Part shown: piece after piece, positions 1 through 9,123 of the stretch
Position numbering within the stretch: the stretch's first letter is position 1
Layout: the number at the start of each line of letters is the position of its first letter
Assembly (NCBI RefSeq): GCF_019038435.1
Contig: NZ_JAGPOX010000036.1
Coordinates: 1 to 64,000, forward strand
Reading direction: 5' to 3'
Source of the DNA: Nocardia alni
GTDB taxonomy: Bacteria > Actinomycetota > Actinomycetes > Mycobacteriales > Mycobacteriaceae
Length of the DNA: 64,000 bases
Notes under the pieces: model-generated
Database searches by the model: none
What the model saw: only the letters and a program-made list of their open reading frames with translations
What the model was told of the DNA's origin: nothing
Made by a program: the position numbers and the translations under genes

Positions 1-1365
1 GTAACGGCCGAGATTTGTGCGGGCGGGGATTTGTACTGCTCGACCAATATCGCGCAGCACCCGGTCCTGGGCGCGCTGGGACGGCTTTTGTCGCAACCCA
101 CACAGCAACTCGGAACAACCCCGCCGGGAGCAGGTGCCGGAGGCGCCGGGGACGATACGTCGGCGGAGTTGCGGTCGTTGGTATCAGACTTCGGCGACCT
201 GCATCTGGGAGATGTTCCGGGCACTATCCAGCAGCTCATCGGTCAGGTGACCTCCGGGCATCCTGACCCGGGCCAGGTCTCACACAGCGTGAACAGCCTG
301 ACCGGCACGTTGCGATCACTGGCGGATGTCGTCGGGCAGACGGCGGGGGATCCGCAGGCGCAGTCGCGGTTGGCCGCGGCGGCACCGGGCTCGGGTCGGC
401 TGGCGGGCAAGGTGCTGGACGCGGCCTCGCATTCGGATCTGAAGGGCGCCCTGGATTCCTTGGCCGATATCGGTTCCCGGATCGCCGGCACTGCCGCAGG
501 GTCCGCCCTGAGTCGTGAGAGCGGCGACTTGTCGAGAGCGGCGAATCGGGTGGCGTCGGCGACAGTGCCGTTGCAGGGCGCGGTGTCGGGGTCACCGGCC
601 GAGGCGTTGGATGTGGCGTCGCAGGCGCTGGGGGTGTTGAAGCCGTCCGCTGTGGTTGGTCAGGTCACGAATGTCGCGGTGAATGGGCTGAAGTTCGCGG
701 CAAACGTGCCGAGCGTGCTGGACACGCTGAACCGGATCATCGGGCTGATCGGCGATCAGAAGGTGGATGTGCCGGGCAAGGTCCGCGGGCTGCATGAGCT
801 TGTCGGGCAGTTGAATACGGCGTTCGAGCCGCTGGTCCGGTTGGCCGCGGGGGTGGATCTGCATATGGTGGCGCACCTAATCGGGATGATCCCTGATCAG
901 GGCGGGACCGCGCAGATCATCTCGGTGCTGGTGGATCTGCTGGGCAATCTGGATGTGCCCGCGTTGGCGGCGCAGATTGGCCGGTTGCAGGAGAACCTGT
1001 GGCAGTTGGCGCAAGCGCTGACCTCGGGAGCGAACCCGGTAGATGTCATCACCAGTGCGGTGGCGTTCATTCCGACGCTTCTCGGGTTCGCCACCGTGGC
1101 GGTGAACACGCTGACGGGTGCCCCGAAATCGAGCGCCGAGGCGGGTGTGGCGGGTGCCGCGAAAGCGGTGACCGACAAGCTTTCCGGTCAGGGGCTTGAC
1201 TCGCTGGCCGAGCTGGGATCCGAAGGATTCAGTGCCGCTTCGTTTTTCGCCTCCGGTGTGCACGAAGGGTACGACAAGTATCGGGTCGACGCGCAGGGGC
1301 GTACCGCGACGCAGTGGCTGGTGGACTGGTTCGGTAACCGGATCCGTTCGCTGGGAGCGGCGTGA
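1..1365 (+). CDS. Hypothetical secreted/structural protein, 5' truncated by the window edge
   Basis: The frame is open from base 1, so the true start lies to the left of the window; 454 residues are visible. The first residues (EICAGGDLYC) resemble the cysteine-flanked end of a cutinase-like domain, but this is a weak pattern match. The rest is Ala/Gly/Leu/Val-rich with long amphipathic helices and ends in a Trp-containing tail (WLVDWFGNRIRSLG). I do not recognise a family. The stop overlaps the start of the downstream M23/SLT hydrolase (TGATG), so it is the first visible member of the conjugation operon and is probably an exported or envelope-associated component. Confidence 0.7.
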   Translation, partial: VTAEICAGGDLYCSTNIAQHPVLGALGRLLSQPTQQLGTTPPGAGAGGAGDDTSAELRSLVSDFGDLHLGDVPGTIQQLIGQVTSGHPDPGQVSHSVNSLTGTLRSLADVVGQTAGDPQAQSRLAAAAPGSGRLAGKVLDAASHSDLKGALDSLADIGSRIAGTAAGSALSRESGDLSRAANRVASATVPLQGAVSGSPAEALDVASQALGVLKPSAVVGQVTNVAVNGLKFAANVPSVLDTLNRIIGLIGDQKVDVPGKVRGLHELVGQLNTAFEPLVRLAAGVDLHMVAHLIGMIPDQGGTAQIISVLVDLLGNLDVPALAAQIGRLQENLWQLAQALTSGANPVDVITSAVAFIPTLLGFATVAVNTLTGAPKSSAEAGVAGAAKAVTDKLSGQGLDSLAELGSEGFSAASFFASGVHEGYDKYRVDAQGRTATQWLVDWFGNRIRSLGAA

Positions 1366-2555
1366 TGAGCGCCGGATGGATCGGCGTGCCGGTGGTGGCC
1401 GGTGCCGCGCTGGTGGTGTTGATGCTGGTGCTGATCGGCTCCGGTGACCGCACACCGCAGGACCCGAACTGCTTGCCGGACATGCCCAGAGTCGATCGGA
1501 TCGCACCGGCCTCGGTGGGAGTGGTGGTGATGCCGCTACCAGCGGGCAGTTACACCGAGTCCTCGCCGTTCGGACCCCGGTCGGGCGGGTTCCACCGCGG
1601 AGTGGATCTGGCGGCACCGCTGGGCACTGCGATCCTGGCCGCCGCTAACGGGGTAGTGGTGGCCGCCGGACCGGCCTCAGGGTTCGGGAACTGGATCGTG
1701 CTGGACTCCCAGGGGCCGGACGGGCTGACCTCGACCGTGTACGGGCACATGTTCGACACCGGTGTACTGGTCCACACCGGTGACCAAGTACGGGCCGGTC
1801 AGCGGATCGGCGCGGTCGGGGCTGCCGGTGAGGCCACCGGCCCGCACCTGCACTTCGAGGTGTGGCCCGGCGGGCGATTGGCCGGCGGGCACGCCATCGA
1901 CCCGATGCCCTGGCTCACCGGGCACACAGCCACAGCCCAGCCAGCCCGAGTGGACCAGAGTGCTGCCCTGACCTCACGGTCGGCGCGCCGCCGCAGCGCG
2001 CTGGCATCCAGCGGCTGTAGCCCTGCCCCGGCATCGGGGCCGACCGGTGACGGTGCGTTGCGTGCGGGCTCGGTGCCGCCGGAGTACGAGCCGTGGATCC
2101 GGAAGGCCGCCACGCAGTGTCCGGAACTGTCCGCGCCGATCTTGGCCGCCCAGTTGCAGCAGGAGTCTGGGTACAACCGGTGGGCGGTGTCTCCGTCCGG
2201 TGCGCAGGGGCCGGCGCAGTTCATGCCCGGAACCTGGGCCACCCATGGCGTGCGAGCCGAGGGCAGTGGTCCACCGGATCCGTTCTCGATCCCGGACGCT
2301 GTTATGTCGCAAGGGAAATACGCCTGCGAGCTGATTGGCATCGCCAAACAGGGCTTGACTGACGGGCGGCTGCATGGGGACCTGACCGAGTTGTGGCTGA
2401 GCATGTACAACTGCGGCGCGGCGAACACCCTTGGCCAAGGCGAAGTCTGCCAGAACAGTCAGACACTGCACTACGTCCAGATCATCCCGCAACTGGCCGC
2501 TAACTACCGTGTGCCCGGCACCGATCTGCGTGCGCATTCTGGTGAAAAACGGTGA
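1365..2555 (+). CDS. Dual peptidoglycan hydrolase: M23 endopeptidase plus lytic transglycosylase (SLT) domain
   Basis: This protein should open the cell wall for assembly of the conjugation channel. An N-terminal hydrophobic segment (about residues 7-26, numbering from the in-frame GTG at 1362) serves as a signal anchor. The M23 (LytM-type) domain shows the zinc-binding pair H78/D82 in FHRGVDLAAP and the HLH motif at 162-164. The SLT domain follows a low-complexity linker, with the catalytic Glu at about 268 in QQESGYNRWAVS and the GPAQFMPGTW motif. The start could be ATG 1365 or the adjacent GTG 1362; ATG is preferred because it overlaps the upstream stop. Such two-domain hydrolases are typical VirB1-like members of Gram-positive type IV secretion operons. 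Confidence 0.9.
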   Translation: MSAGWIGVPVVAGAALVVLMLVLIGSGDRTPQDPNCLPDMPRVDRIAPASVGVVVMPLPAGSYTESSPFGPRSGGFHRGVDLAAPLGTAILAAANGVVVAAGPASGFGNWIVLDSQGPDGLTSTVYGHMFDTGVLVHTGDQVRAGQRIGAVGAAGEATGPHLHFEVWPGGRLAGGHAIDPMPWLTGHTATAQPARVDQSAALTSRSARRRSALASSGCSPAPASGPTGDGALRAGSVPPEYEPWIRKAATQCPELSAPILAAQLQQESGYNRWAVSPSGAQGPAQFMPGTWATHGVRAEGSGPPDPFSIPDAVMSQGKYACELIGIAKQGLTDGRLHGDLTELWLSMYNCGAANTLGQGEVCQNSQTLHYVQIIPQLAANYRVPGTDLRAHSGEKR

Positions 2556-2656
2556 ACCACAAGGGATCTGTTGAGTTCGGCCCGACCTCGCTCGATGGCG
2601 CAGAGCGCGTGAGTCGGACGGGCAGCGCGGTGATCGGGCACGCGAAGGAGGTTGAG

Positions 2657-4057
2657 ATGAGCGACGAACCGATCGAGGGCGATAGTCCGTGGGAGCCCGA
2701 TGAATCGACCGCGGTAGAGGCAATCGATGGTGATCGTGCGGACTACACCGCCGAAGACCCGGTAGATCTGCGTCGGCAACGCCTTCGAGGACGACCGCGC
2801 AGGGTGAGCGCGGACGAGCCGGACGAGGAACGTTTCGAAGACCGCAATGATGACGCCGATCCGGTTGTAGTGGTGGATGATCCGTATGGGGTCGGTGCGG
2901 AGAATCTGAGTACTCCGATGCCCGATCCGCGCGAGATCGCCGCGGTACGTGAGGCGCGGTTGGCGATGTTGCGTAACCCTGCGCCGGGTGTGGAAACCGA
3001 TCCGGCGCTGTGGGGGTGGCGCGGGAAACTCAACAGTCTCGGTCTGCGGCTGCGGCCACACCGCATGAGCGGGGAAGTGGTGTACCGGCGTGCGGTCGAA
3101 CGGATTCGGCAACCGTTGCCGGGCACACCGCTGGTGGTGGTGGCCAATCCCAAGGGCGGCACCGGGGTGAGCCCGGCGGTGGTGCTGTTGTCGGCGTTGT
3201 TCGCCCGGCACCGTGGAGGGCAGGTGGTGGCGTGGGACGCGAACGAGGCATGCGGCACCTTGGGCGACCGGGCTGCGGTGAGCAGTGGCCTGGAGTCGGT
3301 GTGGGATGTGCTCGGGCACGCGCGAGAGCTGTGCTCGGCGAACACGGACGCCTCGGGGTTGGGGCGGTTCCTGCATCGGCAGCCGACCCTGGACGAGGTC
3401 CTGGCCGCCGACGACGCCCCCGGTGGGAGCGCGTGCATCGGCGCGGAGGAATGCGCGGCGATTTGGGCGGTGCTACGCCGGCATCGGTCACTGGTCGTGG
3501 CCGACACCGGCGACAACGAACGCGCCGCGGCGTTCCGGTGGACGATTGAGCACGCGACGGTGCTCGTGGTCCCGGTCATCGGTCGCCGCGACGCGGTGGT
3601 CGCCGCGCTGCGGCTCCTGGATGGCGTGGCCGACAACGGGCGCGAAGACCTCGCCGAGGCAGCGATCATCGTGCTCGCCGAGACAGGTGGCGGTGGCGTG
3701 GCGAGCGAGGCACTGACTGCGGCCGGGATACAGCGGGTCGTGCGGGTGCCGTTCGATGCCGCTCTCGCCAGCGGCGAACGGATCGTGGTCACTCGCCTGC
3801 CGCGGTCCACGATCGCGGCTTGGACCCAGGTCGTGGCTACCGTCGCCGACGGCGCCGCGGACGCACTGGCCGGGCGTGCCGTCCCGTTGGAAAGCGGATT
3901 CGTTCCCGAATCCCGGTGGACCACACCCGGATCCGAGCAAGCGAGCGTGCGGCAACGCCGAATGCTGGCTTATTCCCTGCACCACGCACCGACGCCGATG
4001 ACCGAGCAACACCGGATCCCGTCGGTGCCGACCTACTCGCAGGATCCCGGCTGGTGA
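2657..4057 (+). CDS. ParA/MinD-like ATPase with degenerate P-loop (conjugation operon)
   Basis: The start is set by an AAGGAGG site just before ATG 2657; an in-frame extension upstream to 2552 has no ribosome site. The 466-residue protein has an acidic, probably disordered N-terminus (about residues 1-110) and a SIMIBI-type ATPase fold. The deviant Walker A is at 166-172 (KGGTGVS), preceded by VVVANP. The second lysine expected in KGGxGK(T/S) is replaced by Val, so ATP hydrolysis is doubtful, although the first signature Lys is kept. Comparable MinD-like proteins occur in actinobacterial and ESX/T4SS loci, where they are thought to position machinery. It sits between the hydrolase and the pilin-like gene in the same orientation. 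Confidence 0.75.
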   Translation: MSDEPIEGDSPWEPDESTAVEAIDGDRADYTAEDPVDLRRQRLRGRPRRVSADEPDEERFEDRNDDADPVVVVDDPYGVGAENLSTPMPDPREIAAVREARLAMLRNPAPGVETDPALWGWRGKLNSLGLRLRPHRMSGEVVYRRAVERIRQPLPGTPLVVVANPKGGTGVSPAVVLLSALFARHRGGQVVAWDANEACGTLGDRAAVSSGLESVWDVLGHARELCSANTDASGLGRFLHRQPTLDEVLAADDAPGGSACIGAEECAAIWAVLRRHRSLVVADTGDNERAAAFRWTIEHATVLVVPVIGRRDAVVAALRLLDGVADNGREDLAEAAIIVLAETGGGGVASEALTAAGIQRVVRVPFDAALASGERIVVTRLPRSTIAAWTQVVATVADGAADALAGRAVPLESGFVPESRWTTPGSEQASVRQRRMLAYSLHHAPTPMTEQHRIPSVPTYSQDPGW

Positions 4058-4086
4058 CCAACCGCACGAAAAGTAGGAGGTTCGAG

Positions 4087-4491
4087 ATGCACTCAACACA
4101 CCCGAGACAGGGACTGCGCCGTCTGGTGAGCGGATGCGCCGTGGCGTATGCCGTGGTCACCGTCAGCCTCCTCGTCGCGATGGGCACAGCGGACGCGGGG
4201 GTGATCGATAACCCGTTGAACGGGGTTAAGCCCGACCTGGGTTTGTTCTCCAGCGCTCTGGACGCGAGTTGGAAACGCGTGGTCGCGTTCATCTGGGCGT
4301 TGGTCGTGGTCGGCTCCGCGGTGCGGGTGATCGTCGGCGCGTTCAAGGTCAAACGCGCCAAGTCCCGCGGCTACGCCAACGATCTGGCCGAAGGATCCGA
4401 AGAACTCCAGGACGCACTGGTGTCTCTGGGCCTGGTCGGGTTGGCGTCACCCATCATCGCGACCGTCTTGTTCGTCGTCGGCGGAAGCTGA
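4087..4491 (+). CDS. Small membrane protein, VirB2/TrbC pilin-like or T4SS membrane subunit
   Basis: An AGTAGGAGG ribosome site precedes ATG 4087. The 134-residue product has a cleavable-looking signal peptide (about residues 12-38, ending MGTADAG) followed by two hydrophobic segments (VVAFIWALVVVGSAVRVIVGAF and LGLVGLASPIIATVLFVVGG) with a short charged loop between. That size and two-helix topology are those of VirB2/TrbC-type pilins and of actinobacterial T4SS small membrane subunits. Position directly before VirB8- and VirB6-like genes supports this. There is no diagnostic motif, so the assignment is by topology and context. Confidence 0.65.
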   Translation: MHSTHPRQGLRRLVSGCAVAYAVVTVSLLVAMGTADAGVIDNPLNGVKPDLGLFSSALDASWKRVVAFIWALVVVGSAVRVIVGAFKVKRAKSRGYANDLAEGSEELQDALVSLGLVGLASPIIATVLFVVGGS

Positions 4492-4566
4492 CGAATTCAC
4501 GCCGTAGATGAGGCTTATTCACCCGGCCCCTCATGTTGTGGGCCCGGATGTGAGGAGGTGGAGCAG

Positions 4567-5313
4567 ATGACAAGGAGCACAGGAAAATTCGCGGACCTAA
4601 CCCCGGAAACGCCGAGTCGGCAACAGGATAGCGAGGGTAACTCGGTAGCTCCGGTGCCGCGCGGATGGCGGTCGACGCGGTGGTGGCTGAGTGCCGGTGC
4701 GTGTCTGGTTGCGGTGGTGGCGTGTGGATTGCTGCTGGTGCATGCCTGCGCCCGCGGGGGTGGGGGAGCGCAGCAGGAGGTCAGTGTGCATGCCGCGCAT
4801 GGCCCACACGGAAGCGTGGCCGGTGTGCCAGTGGGATATACGCACGATCCGGCGGGGGCGGCAACGGCCGCGGTGAACGTGCTGCAAGCGCTGACCCAGG
4901 CGGGCCAGGGGAGGGCGCGGATGGACGCGGTGGTGGCAGGGCTTGTGGCCCGGGATCCGAGTCCGGGATTGCGCGCGTCGATCGGGGTGGGCCGTGATCG
5001 GGCTGAGAGCCGTGATGTGGTGAACATCGTTCCGGCCGCGGTGAGCGTGGCCAGCTATTCACCGCTGTCTGCGCGGGTGTCGGTGTGGACGATGGCGATC
5101 TCGCGCGGCGCGATCAGCGACGGTGCTCCAGTGTCGGTGATCACCGCCTGGGCCACGCACACGGTGGATGTGGTGTGGGAGGACTCGGATTGGAAGGCCA
5201 AGGACACCACCGGCCAGGTCGGTCCCACTCCGGACCAGGTCGTCACTCCGGACGCCGATTCGCCTCTGGCGCAACCGATCCAGTCCGGTTACTACTCCTT
5301 CTATGTTAATTAG
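4567..5313 (+). CDS. VirB8/TcpC-like single-pass conjugation protein
   Basis: The ATG at 4567 lies about 8 bases after a GAGGAGG site; a GTG at 4558 is an alternative. The product (about 248 residues) has a polar cytoplasmic N-terminus, one transmembrane helix (WWLSAGACLVAVVACGLLLVHAC) and an extracytoplasmic domain. The repeated VSVWTMA and VSVITAWATHTVDVVWEDSDWK strands resemble the NTF2-like fold of VirB8/TcpC proteins, which form the periplasmic or wall-spanning part of conjugation channels. The protein ends QPIQSGYYSFYVN. It is followed 11 bases later by the VirB6-like gene. Identification rests on topology and context. Confidence 0.6.
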   Translation: MTRSTGKFADLTPETPSRQQDSEGNSVAPVPRGWRSTRWWLSAGACLVAVVACGLLLVHACARGGGGAQQEVSVHAAHGPHGSVAGVPVGYTHDPAGAATAAVNVLQALTQAGQGRARMDAVVAGLVARDPSPGLRASIGVGRDRAESRDVVNIVPAAVSVASYSPLSARVSVWTMAISRGAISDGAPVSVITAWATHTVDVVWEDSDWKAKDTTGQVGPTPDQVVTPDADSPLAQPIQSGYYSFYVN

Positions 5314-5324
5314 GCGGTGAGGCG

Positions 5325-7538
5325 ATGTTGCACCGACACCACCATTACCGCCTGTTCGCCGCCCTCGCGGTGGTGCTGCTGGCGTGCGGGATATTGGGCG
5401 CCGCTGTGGGTGCTGCGTCCGCCGGGCCGATCAGCCCGGGAATCTCGGTCAGTGGCGGTGGGCTGCCGAATGGTTTCCCGGCGGATCTGCGTCAGTTCGT
5501 TGCCGGTACCGCCGAATTCAAGTCCGCGCCGTGGTTTTCCGGCCCCTGCGCGGGGCGCGGTGGAGATGTCGGTGGCTATATCAACGCCGCGATGACGGTG
5601 GAGGATCGGCTGCTGTATTGGACCTCCACCGACGATCAAAAGCTTCAGATGCTGCACGGCCAGCTGCCGGACACCGTCGCTCAGCAACTGGTCTCCCAAG
5701 GCACAGAGCCGCCGAAAACCGCTCTGCCACGGGTCTTCCCGGCCGGTGACGCTACTTTTCACCTGCCGTCCCCGGCCTGCGCGGACGATTTGAAGCGGTG
5801 GGGCCGCACCCCGGCATGGAATTCGTGGGGCTTCGACTGGACGCCGGCCCCGGATACCCAGTCCTTGCGTGCGATCCATGATGCGACCACGCACGCCTTC
5901 GCCGAGGTGCCCGACAAGGCATGGTCCGACCCGTGCAGCGTGAACGGATCCTATTGTGCGCACGCGTTCTTCGTGGACTGCGCCCATGCCGATACCGCTA
6001 CCGGTGATCAGATCGCCTGCCAACGCTGGAACGTCGCGGTGGGCAACCTGTTCGTGGGCACCGCGGACTGGCTCGACCGCAACACCGGGTTCTCCGATCG
6101 CGCGAGCGCGGCGATGAAGGACGTGTTCGGGAATTCGGCCGGCGGGGCGATGGTCAAGGCGTTTTCCTGGGTCGTGCAGAGGGCTTCGGATACAGCCAAA
6201 TTCGTCGAGGACCCGCAGAGCGTGATCGATGACTGGGCCAATGCCTCCAAGTCGAGTGCCGTCGATTTGAGTAGCCGGGTGCTGGACGGGCTTGCGGCTA
6301 CAGGGCGTTTCGATCCTGCCGCGCCGTGGTTTCTGCACTGGTACGCGCTGTCGTGCGGGATCGGGATCATGGTGATGGGCGCGATGACCCTGCTGGCGCT
6401 GTGGCGGGCGTCGGCGCAGAAGGAGAACCTCAAATCCCTGGGCGCCGACCTGTTCGGATATCTGCCGGTCGGGGTGTTGATGATGATGTTCGCGCCGATG
6501 ATCGCCGGAATGCTCCTCGAGGTCGCCAACCGGTCCTCGGAATCGATCACCAGCACGCTGGGCCCGGACATGGGCCAGATGATCACCAATCTGCAGAAGT
6601 TCGTCGGCGAGATCACAGCCAGTCATCTGGTCGGCGGCGTGCTGGTCGGGCTGGTGTTGTTCCTGCTGCTGATCGTCGGTGCGCTGGCGGTGTTCTTCGG
6701 GTTGCTCATGCACCAGGTCGCGCTGCCGTGTCTGGCGGTCGCGGCCGGGATCGGGTTCGGCATGTGGGTGCATCCGGTCTGGCGCAAGAAAGCGCTGCGG
6801 CCCGCACTGCTGTTCGTGGCGATCGTGTTCAGCAAACCGTTGTTATTTCTGCTGCTGGCGGTGCTGACCGGCGCGATCAACGCCGATCTCCCCGACAGCG
6901 GCGCGGGCGGTGACCAGCTCGGGATTCTGGCCCGGCTGTGCACGGTTGTGGTGGCGTTCCTGGTCGCCGGGATGGCGCCGTGGACTCTGCTGCGGTATGC
7001 CCCGTTGCTGCCCGCGCGATCGGACGCGGCCGGGTTCGGGCAATCCAGCTCCATGCTGGCCGGTGCGGTCGGCGGCGTGGGGTCGGCGATGATGATGAAC
7101 CGCGGGATGGGCATGCGCCGCCAGCCCCCGCGCGCCGAGGGCTCCGGCCCCGCAGCCGGTCCAGGTCAGGGCGATGCCAGCGGAGGCGGTGGTGCCAGCG
7201 AGGGCAGCGGGGGCGGTGAACGCAAGAGCGGGGATCCGAAGTGGCGTACCGGCGGACGCAGCGACGGCAAATCCGACACCGAAGCCGGTCTCGGCCGCAC
7301 CCTGGCCAGGAGCACTGCCACAGCGAACCCGTCCACCCCATCGGGCAGCCACGCCACCGTCGGACAGGCTGCCACGCGCACGACACGCACCGTGGGCTCG
7401 GTGGCCAAGGCCGCCGGTGGGGCCGCGATGAGCGCGGGCGTGGTCGCGGTGCCGATCGCGGCACAAGCGGCCAGCGGGGCGTTGACCAAGGCACGCAGCG
7501 CCGCGGAAGGCGCTCCCGGAGAGGCCGAGACCGAATGA
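5325..7538 (+). CDS. VirB6/TrbL-like polytopic T4SS membrane protein
   Basis: This 737-residue protein has a signal peptide (about residues 8-33), a large extracytoplasmic domain with several Cys (about 34-335), then roughly six transmembrane helices at about 338-360, 375-398, 436-462, 466-483, 491-514 and 534-555. A long Gly/Ser/Ala-rich cytoplasmic tail follows (about 565-737). That layout matches TrbL/VirB6-type inner-membrane channel proteins of actinobacterial type IV secretion systems. The stop overlaps the next ATG (ATGA), which indicates translational coupling with the SCO6880-type protein. Confidence 0.8.
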   Translation: MLHRHHHYRLFAALAVVLLACGILGAAVGAASAGPISPGISVSGGGLPNGFPADLRQFVAGTAEFKSAPWFSGPCAGRGGDVGGYINAAMTVEDRLLYWTSTDDQKLQMLHGQLPDTVAQQLVSQGTEPPKTALPRVFPAGDATFHLPSPACADDLKRWGRTPAWNSWGFDWTPAPDTQSLRAIHDATTHAFAEVPDKAWSDPCSVNGSYCAHAFFVDCAHADTATGDQIACQRWNVAVGNLFVGTADWLDRNTGFSDRASAAMKDVFGNSAGGAMVKAFSWVVQRASDTAKFVEDPQSVIDDWANASKSSAVDLSSRVLDGLAATGRFDPAAPWFLHWYALSCGIGIMVMGAMTLLALWRASAQKENLKSLGADLFGYLPVGVLMMMFAPMIAGMLLEVANRSSESITSTLGPDMGQMITNLQKFVGEITASHLVGGVLVGLVLFLLLIVGALAVFFGLLMHQVALPCLAVAAGIGFGMWVHPVWRKKALRPALLFVAIVFSKPLLFLLLAVLTGAINADLPDSGAGGDQLGILARLCTVVVAFLVAGMAPWTLLRYAPLLPARSDAAGFGQSSSMLAGAVGGVGSAMMMNRGMGMRRQPPRAEGSGPAAGPGQGDASGGGGASEGSGGGERKSGDPKWRTGGRSDGKSDTEAGLGRTLARSTATANPSTPSGSHATVGQAATRTTRTVGSVAKAAGGAAMSAGVVAVPIAAQAASGALTKARSAAEGAPGEAETE

Positions 7539-9106
7539 CCGGGCCACGGACCAGCGTGCTGGGCGGGGAGATCGCGCGCCGCTCCTGGCTCGGGCTTTCG
7601 CGCCCGGTGCTGCTGGCATGGGCCGCGAGTATCGGTGCCGCACTGGCGATCTACCTGCTCGGCGGCGGCGCCACCTGGGCGATCATCGCCGCCTTGGCCC
7701 TGCTCGCGGGTGTGTTCGCAGCCACCATGGAATGGCGCGACAGACCCTCGTTCGCCGCGCGTCGCCTGCACGCCCTACGCACATGGTCGCGGCGACGGCG
7801 CGGGGAACACGTCTATCGAAACTCCAGCGACCCCGCCTACGGCAACCCGGTACTGGATCCCGGGTGGGCGTATCCGCCGCCGCTCGGGCACACCGCGCCT
7901 CTGGAGGTGGCCGGTACGGGGCTGGATGAGATGTTCATCGTGCGGACCGCCAATCCCGGTGAGCGCGTGTACTTCACGGTGACCCTTGCGGTAGATGGCG
8001 TCGCGGACGGGCTGCGTGGCGACGCCGCCTACGCCAGCGCCTCCAGCGCGTTCGGAGTGTTCCTGGCCCAGATGGCCCGCACGAGTTCGCTGATCCGGGG
8101 CATTCAGCTGCTGCATCGCAGCGTCCCCCACGACATGACCCCGCACATCCACTGGGCCCACACCCGCGTCGCCCAGCTGGCCGACGCACGTTTGGCACCC
8201 GCTGTGGAATCTTATGGCGCGCTGATCGACGTCACCGCCCCCTTGGCGGAGGAGCACCGGTCGTTCGTGGTGTTGCGGATCCCGCAAACCGAGGCGTTCA
8301 TGGCCGCCACCGCCCGGTTGGCCCGCAGCAAGAACGCCACCATGCACGGCGCGATCGCACAAGTCGTCCGCGACGAAACCGAGCGCGCGACACGCCTTTT
8401 GGTAATGGCCGGTATGGGTCGGGTGGATGTGTTGGGGGAGCGGCGCGCCTGCGCGGTGATCCGGGCGTTCGTGGATCCGACCTATCAGCTCGACCGGCAC
8501 CGGGACGCCAGCTGGGCCACCTGCTGGCCCAGCTACATCGGCGGCTCCGACAGCGTCGCAGTCGGCCCTCGCGGGCAGTGGCGCACCCGGGTCGGGACCA
8601 TCGCACCGCGCGCCATCGAACCGGTCCCCTTGGGGCCATTGTGGCTGGCGCCCTTGCTGACCGGGGTCGAAGCCGACCCAGGAGATGAGGAGACAGCGCC
8701 GATGCCCACCATCCGAACCCTGTGCGTCCGTATCGATTTCGTGCCCGCCCACCGCGCCCGCGCCGCAGCCCGCGGCGATTTCACCGCCGACCAGGCCCGC
8801 CGCACGAAGGACTATCAGCGCGGCAAGCTCGACGACGGTTCCACCGAGGTCATGGCGACCGCCTCGGACCGGCGCCGCCAGGATCTGGTACCCGGCTCCG
8901 GGCACCACGGCGTGATCTACACCGCCGCCGTCGCGGTCACCGGCCGCGACCCCGACGACCTCGACCGAGCCTGCCTGCGCGTGACCGAAGCGGCCAACGA
9001 ATCCGCCGTCGCCGAAATCACCTGGGCCGACGACGATCACGACGTCGCCGTGTTCACCACCCTGCCCCTCGGCCGCGGCCTGGCCGCCACCCCGCACACC
9101 CGCTGA
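7535..9106 (+). CDS. SCO6880-family T4SS protein (PrgI/VirB3-like plus VirB4 N-terminal-like region)
   Basis: The start ATG 7535 overlaps the upstream stop. The 523-residue product begins with about 20 polar residues, then two close transmembrane helices (LLAWAASIGAALAIYLLG and WAIIAALALLAGVFAATM) followed by a basic stretch, as in PrgI/VirB3 subunits. A long soluble region after that resembles the N-terminal, non-ATPase half of VirB4-type proteins. This architecture is that of actinobacterial SCO6880 proteins, which lie immediately upstream of the ATPase half of VirB4, as here. No Walker motifs are present, consistent with a split VirB4. Confidence 0.75.
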   Translation: MTGPRTSVLGGEIARRSWLGLSRPVLLAWAASIGAALAIYLLGGGATWAIIAALALLAGVFAATMEWRDRPSFAARRLHALRTWSRRRRGEHVYRNSSDPAYGNPVLDPGWAYPPPLGHTAPLEVAGTGLDEMFIVRTANPGERVYFTVTLAVDGVADGLRGDAAYASASSAFGVFLAQMARTSSLIRGIQLLHRSVPHDMTPHIHWAHTRVAQLADARLAPAVESYGALIDVTAPLAEEHRSFVVLRIPQTEAFMAATARLARSKNATMHGAIAQVVRDETERATRLLVMAGMGRVDVLGERRACAVIRAFVDPTYQLDRHRDASWATCWPSYIGGSDSVAVGPRGQWRTRVGTIAPRAIEPVPLGPLWLAPLLTGVEADPGDEETAPMPTIRTLCVRIDFVPAHRARAAARGDFTADQARRTKDYQRGKLDDGSTEVMATASDRRRQDLVPGSGHHGVIYTAAVAVTGRDPDDLDRACLRVTEAANESAVAEITWADDDHDVAVFTTLPLGRGLAATPHTR

Positions 9107-9123
9107 GAAGGAGGCGATCCTCG

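Noticed and set aside
5310-6773. 487-residue minus-strand frame opposite the VirB6-like gene
   Set aside because: The VirB6-like product has a signal peptide and regular transmembrane helices, while the antisense product is low complexity without recognisable domains.
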